Below, one piece after another: positions 48,280-59,919 of a DNA stretch of 64,000 nt. This DNA is from Chromobotia macracanthus (taxonomy: Eukaryota > Chordata > Actinopteri > Cypriniformes > Botiidae), in assembly GCA_036877525.1 (NCBI GenBank), contig JAZGTH010000015.1, positions 7,773,001 to 7,837,000 of the forward strand, read 5' to 3'. The notes beneath the pieces were generated by a model. The model was not told the DNA's origin and did not search any database. It saw only the letters and a program-made list of their open reading frames with translations. The stretch's first letter is position 1. The number at the start of each line of letters is the position of its first letter. The translations under genes were made by a program, and so were the position numbers.

Positions 48280-51200
48280 CTTTGTCATTGAAGTCATTGT
48301 CAGCCCAACATTGTAATGCAAAAGCAAGCATATAGAGAATAGAGAGAAAACTAGCAAAAATTACATACTGAACTGAACAAAAGCTGTTTAGTCTTTCAGA
48401 GGACTGTCACTTTAAACAGCTGAACATGGTAATTCTCACTCCATGTTTTCTGGACATAATCTTGTAAGCATGAATCACTTTCTCAGAAGTATTTTTCTCT
48501 GTTTAAACATTTTGGAACATTCTCCTTGTGCCATATAAATTAATTTATAAATGAGCTGCCCCCAAATACTTGAACTTCCTCTGGTACGTACAACAGTGCT
48601 GTGATTGTCACTGCATACCTTCTTCAGCTCCATATAATGTGCTTGAGTTGCCAAATCAATCAGTTCAAACATTGTCTCATTCTTCATCATTTTTTCCATG
48701 GATTGTTTAGATGTGGACAAATCAGAATTCAGTTACACCCCAAAGAAGTCAAGTCAGTTTATTTAAATGATGTTTTTTACAGTATGCATTGATTATATAT
48801 ACATATACCTAGAATGGACAAAATAAATAATCCACATAAAAATAGAGATTCAGCTTTTGAAGTCACTTTTTCAATCAATCAGATCAATTTTCTAGTAACA
48901 ATATGTAGGAGTCACATATTCTTAGTAGGAGTTCTTACCTTTAACAGATCCTAACAGTTCCAGAGGCCACATTGTATGTTTATAAATTCCACAAAACCTC
49001 CAAAATGTTTACTGCTTAATGCTAAACAGTAAGGTGACGACATTATAATGCATTTGGTGAATGTGGACAAGCTACATTAGCAAATGAAACAAACTTTTTT
49101 TAGTAGGAAAAACCTCTAGATTATTTCAAATTGCTATTAGATGGCATTCAAGGCAAAGATAATAGAATAGGTGAAAATGTGAATGTAGAGAATAGTTTTT
49201 GACTGAGCAACGGCATTGATAGTGCCTGCTTTTCTTATTAATTCACACGAGTAACCAGTAGATGGAGCAAGAGGCTTTGCTTATACGCTGTCTGTGGCGT
49301 ATGCAGTCGTAGGAATCGGTCACGGTGTACATACCTAGGAAATAATGTATTACGTATTTATAGTCAACCCTCGTATAAATAAAATAAAGTGTTAATTCCA
49401 AATAAAATTATCAGAATGTCCATAATAAAGCAAAAACAGATATTGGCAGGACAAAAACACTAGATGTGCAAGATACTGAACATGCCAGAGTGCTGAGATC
49501 AGTAAACTTTAAAACTTGAGTCTTTAAAACAGGCATAAACTCGCATGCTTATTTTATATGATATATGGGCCAGGATCAGAAAATTATCCTTGAAAAATTA
49601 CGATAATATGATAATATGACAAAATACAATGGTATTATGAATAAATTATTGTTTAATTAATCTGTAAAGTGTTTTTCATAATGCGTCTTTACAAAGAGTA
49701 CAATCCCTGCAGTAAGTTAAAGCTGATAGTGGCAAAAAAACCCCTCCTTTTTAATTAAGCAGGCTTATATTTACACAAATAATGTGTACGTGCATGTGTA
49801 CACAAATGTTCATTTGAACAGATGCAATGCAGCAACGTAGTATAGTAGTAATGTTGACAAATTTCTTTCATTAAATATTCATAGTTATAGATGCTCCATT
49901 ATATCATGTTGTTTTACTTGGCCTTGTTGGCGTCATTTCAACTTTGTAAGGGAACAGGCTTATCTTTGCAAGTGGTGATGAAAAGTTGATTGTATTGGGA
50001 CTTACTGTTAAAGCTGACGTGGACAGATGGATTTCCCTCCACACAAGTTGTCCTCACTCTCTTTGGCCTTACTGCCTTGTAACCCCCCTATCAGACTGCT
50101 ACCACTGATGTTTCGTTGCTGTTATCAGTGGGCAGTTCCCATCCATGCTCACTGTGACTTATCTCACAAGTGAGATTGTGCATGCTGTCTGTACTATATG
50201 ACGTCAGTACAAGCTGTGGCTCTCTGTGGGGGCACCGGTCGGCTTTCTCTCCTCATATTGCTATTATGATGGTCTTGGCTTATTATATATTAGTTTCATT
50301 TTATGTTCATGTTACATATTTCAGAGAAATCATTTTGTACATTCTGTACAAAAGAATGTCAAGTCGGTCATTAGGTGAAGTCTGATCTGGTCGAGCCTAA
50401 ATTATGTCTGTTCAAAAGGTTAATTCTAACAGTGAATGGGAACATGGTGTCTGATACTGTATAAGGTTATACATGCATTAATCTCAGCAGGTGTGAGTAG
50501 TTTTTTTTGGAAACATAAATACATGGAGTTGTCTGAGTGGTCTTAAGAGGAAGAGAAAGAAAGGACAGAGTCAGTCTCCTGGGCATGTTGTCAGGGCATC
50601 CAAAGAACAATCTCATTGGCTGATTGGACAGCACTTGCTCATTAATTGGTGATGTGTCTTACTTTCTGTAGTAATGATGTCATCAATAGCCAATCAAAGG
50701 CCATGGTGACTGTGATTGGCGCGATCTGATTGGCTATTTAGTTGAAAATAAGGGGTTGGATTTCTTATCATCCAGAACCGATGTTTACTGTGAGGTTTTA
50801 CAAAACAAGTCTGCTTTTCTAATCTGATGATCAAAATAGACGATAGCAATAAAACCCTTATTATCATCATTTAGCCCATGTTGATTTTGTTTGTTTATCA
50901 GTAATAACAGCTTGACATCACAGGATAGAGAACCATAGTATGGAATTATAGCTGTATGTGATGTCTGATGCTGTGACTAATGTTTTTGAAGAAATTCCTC
51001 TTTGCTTTAGGCTGAATTAAGCAATCCATATGTATTTTGTGGAAGGATCCATGTATTTGCCATGCAAAACTATTAATTATGATTTATTAGCTTTTGATTT
51101 AATGCTGTTTAATGCTTTTAATCAGATTCCAGTTTTGAAACTTGTTTTGAACTATGAAAGCAAAAATGCTCCTTTACATTTGTAGTCTCTTTATTTTTCT

Positions 51201-54200
51201 GTATCACCAATTGTTATGGCAGAGTTTATAACAAATAATCTCTTAAGAAAAGGAAAGTTCTGTGTTAAGTGTAAATTGTGGGACTTTATGTTTAAGTTTC
51301 TAAACCAGAGACATACGAGACATTGGGGTGAGTAAACAGTGAAACAGAAAGGACAAATAGTTCCTCTGTAAAGTAAAATGGAACAGATATTTATTTTAAT
51401 TTAAACATCCTTTTGTTTGAGGCTTTGTAAATTGTTGTGACTGTGGCGTAAAATACAGAATTTTACAGATTTATAGGTTTGTAAATACACAAAGTATTTA
51501 GTTTAGCAAAACATCTTGTGATCAGTGAGAAATATATATATTATATATAACAATGTACTGAAAATATCCTCAAAATATACACAATATAAACAGAAATATT
51601 TAAGGAAAGCCTGGCAAAATAAGAGAATCTTACAATTTTCTGTCCTGTGGTAAACCTCTGACTCATTCTGAGGCCCAGTCATCCTTAGAATTTAGAAAAC
51701 ACTGTTATCACAGTTCAAAAGTGCTGACCAACCTTATCAATGTCCCAGTGTCTGTCTGTAAGCCGATTAATGTTTAACACCTTCCAGGTTACTGTGCTTG
51801 TATATGTTACTTATGGCTCTCTGGCAAACATTTTAATTAGTGATCCTTCTGGAAAAGGATGGCGACTCCAATGTCCATTATAACAGAAGTGATGAGATGG
51901 AAATGGATGGGGGGAGGGGGTGGGTGTTCAACCTCAGACATGAGTGACTTGGCAGCGACACTGAGTGGTATGCAGCTTAATATGCCTATTTTCCATGTCT
52001 ATAAGCTGGATTGTCTGTCTATTATGTATGATTTGATGTAGACCTGGAATTAATTATTAATGTGTTGATTTTGAAGTAGGGGCTCCGTTCAGTGGCAGCT
52101 GCCAGCAAATCAAAGGATTCGCAGCTTGCCTGAGCTGCAGTATTGTGAAAGATAGGGTACATTATTTTATAGACAGAAATACAGTTCTTGGACAGAATGT
52201 ACATATTCAAGGAGTGCATCTCACTGGCAAGTTGTGTAGTTCGGTTAAGAGAAAGTGACCATTAAATCTAGTCTTCTACCTTATACATTCAATATTTTGT
52301 GACCACATTATTTTGAAAAAAGGGAAATATGAGGTATTCTTGTCCCCAGTCATTTAGCTAGTACTGAACTCATTCAGGATGTGCAATTTTGTTTGGCTTT
52401 AAGCAGAGGGAAAGTGTCTGCCTGGCAACAGTATCAGTGTTTACTAAACAATTCAAGCTCAACCAATTCACATCAAGGCATTTTTTCCAAATTTAATTTC
52501 TCATCCTTCTCAGTGTGTTGTAAATGGAAGGGAAACTTTGTGGAATAACTGAGTGAAAATTTTCATCTTTTGAAGGTTTTGAGAGGTTATAGATATGGCT
52601 ATAAAAGCTTGCACAGGTTTAATTGGGTGGGGGACATAATCAAGCATAACTGGCAAAAAATGCATGAAAGAGGTTCTTAATTATCTTCTTTACATTTCAT
52701 TCCTAACAGGTCAGTATTAATGAGCAAAATGATTCATTTTGATGAATAAAAGCATTGTGCCAGTGGTTAAGATCACATGTTTAGGAGTCTTAAGACAAAG
52801 AGAAACATATTACTAATTGAAATAATGCAGGTTTTTATATATTATGTTATGGGAAACATAACATTTTACTGGGGGAGGAAATCACAGCTTCATAATGCAC
52901 AGCTTTGTGTGCATCATAACGCATGACATGTTTGCACTGTAAAACCATAGACATATTCTTAACTAATTCATATAACTTAATAGCAATCTACAAAAGGAAT
53001 TTATCATTTAAGTTTGTTAAGTATGTGCAATGAAGAAAAAGACCTCTGTTCATCATTTTTCATTTGTTAGTTAGACACGGTTTGCTCAACAGAATTCTCA
53101 AATTCTACATGTCATGTTTCTTCATAAGGCCACATTCCTGGACACAAAACAGTGACAGTGATTAAAGATGGATGGTCAAGTAATCAAGCTTTATAATAGC
53201 TTGCTTTTATAATTGCTGTTTGTGTGTTTGGCTTTCTGCTAGGCTGCGAAAACCACTATTGAGGCTACAGTGCCCTTCCCTTGTACCAGTATTAAGCCCT
53301 GCTTGTTGCTGCTTGACTTTCTGAAGAGAATGTTATTCCATTCCTCACTGGTAGCCTCGAATGTCTAGTGACCAGTCTGGATTTTCAGTTTTATTAAGCT
53401 TTCAACACTTTTGTCCATTGCTCTTGGTTGCTTGATCGCTGTCCTCACTGACCCTTTGGCAAGGGATAAACAAAACAAAGATAATGTTCCTCATGTCTGT
53501 GCTTGTAAAGTGGTTGAGCTGCTCCTTCAACTGCTCTTGTTCTCACTTCTTGAGTTGTATTCTTGGCTGAAGTGTGTAGGCCTGAGCTATTTTTGGTTTA
53601 TTGCTTGAAATGCTGGTTCTCAAAGACATGGAAAAACGATTTACTTTCAGAGAGATTTGGCTGTCTATTTCTGTGGTCAGCCCTGTCGAGGAAGTTAATG
53701 GAGTACATATGCACACACATGCGCCTTTACAAGGGCTATGATGTAGTATATGAGCTGGAGGGACACAGTAACAATGTGGTGTATGGTTGCCAAATCTTTA
53801 TCCAAACTCCCTCTCTCTTCTCTCTTTTTTTATTAAAATTATACATGTTTCACCTGCAAGATACTCCTAACAATATGCTACATACTATACCATCAGATAG
53901 AAGCTAGAAAGTTTATAGTTTATCATACATTTTTCCATCAAATCATCTCACAAACAAACACCGCTTTTGTGTAAAGTGTGCAATTTTTGTGCCACTAGCA
54001 GTACCTAGCAGTGCAGAAATCATGAACAAAATCTAAATACTCCCTCTGTTCACCATCGGTTGAACAAACATATAGTCTCACCCCAAACTCACACCTTTGG
54101 TTAAGCCAAAGTTACTAAGTCTGACCCAGATGGGCCACTCAAACACACTGCAATTTCATTTGGTACTGCCCGTGGCACAAAAATGAAACACTTCAACATT

Positions 54201-56780
54201 AAGGAAAAAACAACTGCTAAAATGTATGAAATTGAAAAAAAAAATAGTTTACAAGCAAACATAGTCACACACTCACATAACACCTAACTGCTAATGGCTA
54301 TGACATGTAGATTCTGTCCCTGTTACAATCTTGGCAACCCAAGATCTTGCATAATCTTCCCACATGCTCAAAGGGAATATAGTACCTAAATCAAGGGACT
54401 TACCAGTTCAAAGTGTGCACAACACCTTACTCAAAAGGGCACCGGACTGGATACTTTCCATAAGTCCCTTTGAAGGGAATTCAGTTGACTTGGCAGCCAT
54501 ATTGAAATTGCCCCTGAGCAGCTATTTCCAGTCATACTTCCTAATCTACTCAAAAAGGGAAAGACAAAATACAGAAAACTGTCATTTTTAGGCTGGTTTT
54601 CCATCAAGTGGGCAAACATCTGGTAAACATTCCCGAGTAAAGTTCAACCAGTTCTTCGGAACTAGTGACACACTGTGGGGATTTCCAAACCAGCAATTTG
54701 TGATTGTTCACTAAGTCCCACCAGAGAGATTAGTTAGGAAGATATGACTTTTCTGTACAACAGGGCCCTTTTGACCTAAAGCTCCCTTTTGACCCAAAGC
54801 TTATCAGGTTATTAAACAAACAATACTTACGAAATACTCTTTCTTAAGTAAACATCTGTCTTACAAAGGCAAATAAACAAGAAAATACTGGAATTTCTTT
54901 GTACAAATGCTAATACTTTATCTCTACTTTATCTCTACTCTACTTTAGAATTTATTTTCTTATAGTTTTTTGGCTGTTTAAGGTGCTTTGAAATACAACT
55001 ATCCAATGAGCTGAGACATTATATGCAAATAACCCTCAGTCACATCCTCTTCCGTATAACAGGCCACTGTGTGTCCACTGCAGAGTTTATATTTGAGGAC
55101 AGGCCCCAGACTTTTGTCCTCTCTGCACGTTAAAAAATGTTTGGGGCATGTTCGGACATGTCTCAATACCTTTCACTAGTGTGGAAATCTTGCAGGGTGT
55201 TCACTTAATACAGTTAATACAGATTAATACAGATTATGGAATTGGGGGATATTTATGTGCGATAGAATATTACTAAACAATAACTTATCTAGGTAGTTAT
55301 ACATGACTTTGAATTGATTTGGTAAACTTTAACCTCTTTATAGTGGATCTAACTTTTTTACCTTGTTGTTAGGTGGTGGTCTATCTTATCTGAGATGTAT
55401 GAAGACTGAAAGTGCTACACTAGAAGGAAAAAACGGAAACAGAAAATCTAAGACTAGCAGCCAAGACAAAACCCGACATTCTTTCATCTCATCTCCCTAG
55501 TGATTGATTATTGCAATACCTCAACAAACAGTTACATAGCAACCCACCCAAAATCTCCTGCTGTCTCCTGACTGTCTCTCTGCAGGGCTTTGCAGGGTTT
55601 AAATATTGAGACATCCAGAGTGAAAACGTGAGAACAGTACAGGTATTTTATGACTAACCACCTCAACTAAGACCATCAGACACCAACTGTTTCTGACAGG
55701 CATGAAAATAATGGATAGAACCATCTCTGTTTTTGCCTGAAAGTCAAGTTGTTTTTAAGACATAGGAATTAGCATTACTCTATATATGACTAAAGATAGA
55801 TGTTCATGTAAGTTTGGAAATACATATTTGCAGTGGATTTATCTCCATCATATAGTCATGTCTTTGTATCTGAGACATGTTCATAAAGATCTTAAAACAT
55901 AGATATTGGCACCAGCGAATTTAATAGGTGATTAGCTTCTCAATAAATATTCTGTTCATGAGTGGATAATACGCTATGAACCGTCTATGCTTTGGTTAGT
56001 TCTAAAGCATTTAGATTTGCTGAGTTTTATGAAGGGACCAAAGGAGCTTTTTTCTTTTATATACTATGTAATAGTTTGCTATCGGCCTGGTGGCTGGCAA
56101 ACACATTTAATGCAGTGCAGGGATCTGCTCGGAGAGAGCAAACCAGGCCAGGCTAATATTAGAGGTTACACATTGCTGATAGAGTTTTCATGTTCCCAGC
56201 ATTTCTCCTCGTTGACAGCACATGTTTTAAACAGAGTATTTTTAGATAACATTTTTGTATGTGCGTTATAACGTGTGTGTGTGTGCGACAAGCGTGATTT
56301 GTCTATTTGTATGTGGGTCCCCCGAGGGTGAGTTACAACTGCTTTGCATGCTTAATCTAGCATGTATCTAGTATCTATGTTTGTATGTGTGTGTAATTAT
56401 ATATGGGTATGTATGTTTGCATGTGCACGTCTAAGTGTGTGTATGAATAGTATTTGCTGAGGGCCTTATATGTCTAGCTAGGTCCTGCCTGCTTGTTTTT
56501 GGGTGTAAAGGAGATCATTTGAGGACAGGCTTGTACAGCCCCATGCAAATGTGCTTACTCTCGCATCACGCCTAATGGTGGCAAGGCAGATATGGGCAAA
56601 TTAGCGAAAGAAACTAGTCCTTGAAATTGGTCCTTGAAAAGGCACAGCAGCTCAGAGAAGCCTTTTTAATGATTTCTTTGGTTTGTGTGTGTTTCTTATG
56701 AGTGTGTTGTTCTAGCAATATGTGAGGCGGTGCTTGTGTTTTGCTACGTGTTTCTTCTAGTGTGCTTGGTCCCTTGCTGA
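48280..56780. other. Gene-poor interval upstream of atxn1
   Basis: About 8.5 kb with no supportable gene. The first 600 bp are the fam8a1 3' UTR, with AATAAA at 48822-48827. A cluster of CCAAT boxes lies at 50615-50733 (listed separately). Blocks at 51855-51990 and 56070-56200 are less AT-rich and could be regulatory. A tandem pair of an 18-bp unit occurs near 54765-54800. All open frames here are short and lack recognisable similarity. Confidence 0.55.
50615..50733. promoter_or_regulatory. NF-Y (CCAAT) cluster with bZIP site
   Basis: Six CCAAT boxes in 119 bp: ATTGG at 50615, 50623, 50645, 50715 and 50729, and CCAAT at 50690. The palindromic TGATGTCATCA (50674-50684, ATF/CREB/AP-1 type) lies between them. 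The density is far above chance and resembles a promoter or LTR enhancer. No gene starts nearby on either strand. Confidence 0.55.
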
Positions 56781-56799
56781 CAATTTTTCCTCCCTCCCT

Positions 56800-57315
56800 C
56801 CCTTCCTCCACCTTCCCTTCTCTCTCTCTCTCCCTCTCTCTCTCCATGTGTGTGCGTAGTCTGGGCGCCCTGCCAAGTGGAGTGTGTTTTTTGAATGAAT
56901 ACCTGATGAGGCTGCTGAGGCTGACTGGGGGAGGAGCCGTGTTCTCCAGAGCACTGTGTGTGTGTGTATGTGAGTGTGTGAAGAGCAAAAGAGAGGGTGG
57001 GAGAGAGAAAGAGAGAGAGAGCGAAGGCTGGCAGTCTGTTTGCCTTGCATAACATACGCTGTAGGTCTCACACATAGGGCTAGTGAAGCAACGCAGACAA
57101 GGGAACTTCCTTTACCCTTGGCCCCCTGAGCGATTGTCGAAGGAAGTGGAGGAGAGTCAAGACGGGGGGAACACTGGACATATACATCAAAAAGCAAATA
57201 TACATCAAAGGATTGTGTGTGTGACCTGATAGCAGGGCTAAACCTGGACAAAGGACAGCTTGCCTGGATGAGTTACGCTTACAATGCAAAAAGGGAGAGA
57301 GTTATTAAAGAAAAG
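56800..57315 (+). promoter_or_regulatory. atxn1: atxn1 5' UTR exon and promoter region
   Basis: CT- and GA-rich tracts (56795-56845, 57005-57025) lead to a strong donor after 57315 (GAAAAG then GTAAGG). The exon is inferred to be a 5' UTR exon of atxn1, because vertebrate ATXN1 has several leader exons. Long open frames on both strands here are due to the simple repeats. An ATG at 57268 opens a 16-codon frame up to the donor. Confidence 0.45.
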
Positions 57316-59276
57316 GTAAGGCTAATTTGAAATATTTCAAAGCATCATACCGTTACATGGAAGATTTGCAAATTTTTTTTTATTATATGTATGCTCACAT
57401 ATATATACTGTAATATCCTTAGCCAAAGTGGGAAATATTATGGGAATGTTTTTTTAGCAATTATTATGGCTATAGCTAATAACAGTCTTTATGTCATGCA
57501 GAAATAGTTGCCCTCCATGTCCAATTATATGCAAATGTGTTTTATTGTCAGTTTGTATATGGTGCTCTTTCGCTTGTAGTAAAAGAGAGCAAGAGCAGAG
57601 AAACAGGCTTTAGTCATTGTAAAGGCAGCAACAGCTCTGTTTGGATTCATGTCTAGCTTAGGACTCCCTAGACTGCCTCTTAAAGGGACAGACACCCATA
57701 TTAAAGGTTGTTAAGTGCAACAAGGAACTGCTTACAGGCACTACAATGACGAATAAAAATTATTTGGCTCCTAAATCAGCACAGTTTTTTTTAGAAACAA
57801 AAGACATTATTATGAACGTTTGATTTTAGAATGGCTGTTTGTGTCTGTGTACGTAATCGTCAGTTTCTTCTGCCTCAGTCATCTCTGAGATGACATCATT
57901 AAAAAGGTGTCACAGCATATTGCAAATATCATGTGACTGGAGATTTTACATTAATGTACTGTGCATGTGTTTAACTATTGTACATAGGAAACAAATGTAT
58001 GTAACGCTGTTTGTGTGGCAGCTAAATTTGCAAATCAAGATACTATGAAGTCATAATTTTGTATCAACTAGTGAGACATTGTAACATTGCTTTTGTTTGT
58101 GTGTTAGTGTATTTGTGCAATTTATGTGTGTATGTATTTGTATGAATGTTGTGTGTTAGTGCCATCTAAACAGCAACGGGCCTGCAGAGTATTAGATCTA
58201 CTGTTGAAAGAAATAGAAGGATACTGCAGGTTGTTAATCTTTCTGCCTGTTTGGCTACTCACACTATGAGTGAGTGTATGTGTGTTGGGGTGTGTGTGTG
58301 TGGGGGGGTGTTCTTGCAATCGAAAATCCATCTGTGGTTGACATGGGCTATAGCTGTATGATACTGGATAGGTCACTAACAAAAATAAAACAGAGATGAG
58401 CAGCACTATTGTATCTGTGCAGCTTCATTAGCTTGTAGGATTAACTTTGGTTAATTATTTTGAATTGCTTGGGTATTTCACTATGCAAAAAGAGCACATT
58501 GTAAGACAGGCATAATATATGCACAAATAACGTGTGCAGTTTAACAGTCTTGAAATGTTCTCACATTGTCTTTCAACTTCCGCTTTTGTTTATTTAAAAC
58601 TTTCCTCTTTTACCAAAAATATTTGGACTCTGTGAGCTAGGACACTATTTCCTAATAGCAAGTATACTAAAGCCTGTAGCACATATTAGAAACAAATGTC
58701 CATGCAAATAACAGATTCAGGGTTTTTTATAATCTCTCTATTGAGGATTGAGTTTACTGTCCTCAGTTTCACCATCTCATCAAAGCAATTGTACGATTGC
58801 AGGGATGACTTTGCTTTTAAGGTTAATGGTACACAATATTGTCTGTCTGCACTGTCCATACTTGTTTTTTTTTTGTTCAGTTTTAGGACATAATATTGTA
58901 TTGCAACGTTTTATAAACTGATCCTTCTGAATGCACAACATTTTATAGGTGAATGCCACAATGTGTATGTGCAGTGTTGTTGTTAACATGCTGTGTGCGT
59001 TGAACACTGTGTAGCACTGTGATCTATGCACTATAATTCTATTGTTCTTTATACGTGAGCTCTCTGCACCAAATCACATATGCATAAGTGTGTGTCAGTC
59101 CAAACAATATGCTGATGGTGTTTGCGTGTGTATTGTGCTCTGTGTACAATAGACTGATGCAGTTAATGGTTGTGTGTGGTGTAAGCTGTAGCAGAGGAAA
59201 GTAGGACAGTGATTGGTGCAAATCTACTGTGGTGAAGAGACCTCTCTTTCCCTTTCTTCCTCTCTCTTCCCCCCCA

Positions 59277-59314
<38 letters not shown>

Positions 59315-59890
59315 CTCCGCTGTTTTACTCTAACTCAATAACCATGCTTACTTGCAGGCAGAGCTCAATGTGGGTCAGGAGAGCCAGTGTTCTCTCAATC
59401 TCTCTCTGTCTGTCTCTCTCTCTTCCTTTGTCTTTTTCCTGTCCACACACTCTCACCGCATGCTTCACCCTCTGAAATAAAAAATAAACGCAATGCAGTT
59501 TTTTTTATTATCTATCAGCGGATGTTTTGCCAATTTATTTTTTTAGAGGGTGCTTAAAAGTATGAAATTGACTTTTTCTCCAGTCTTCAGTATAAAATGA
59601 ATGTTTTTTTCAAAATATGTTTTCATTAGATGCTGAAAACTGAATGTACATTTATGTTAAGATAGAATAAGAATTTGTGGTTTCAAATGTAACTGTTGTG
59701 TTTGTGTCTGTCTGATGAAGGTAAGGACCAATAACAGTGAAAGATGATTCCACATGAAGCTCATGGATCCCTTAATGAGAAGAGGCATGACAATGGGCAA
59801 AACTATGGAAAAGAAAAGTGTAAAGCTGTAGAACAATGACAATCTTGATTACTGAGTTCTACTGTACAACATCCTGATTAAGACTTTTAG
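57316..59890 (+). other. atxn1: atxn1 intron before the first coding exon
   Basis: 2.6 kb, non-coding, with a GT-rich run near 58280-58310 and a TC microsatellite at 59277-59300. A further donor-like site after 59720 (GAAG then GTAAGG) may mark another leader exon. Acceptors at 59889-59890 or 59901-59902 start the coding exon. Confidence 0.45.
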
Positions 59891-59919
59891 GTTAAAACAC
59901 AGGGAAAAGCTCCAAGACC

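Noticed and set aside
56614..57289. Overlapping open frames of 70 to 164 codons on both strands
   Set aside because: They are made of CT/GA and GT/CA simple repeats and show no domain or splice structure. The region fits a 5' UTR exon of atxn1.
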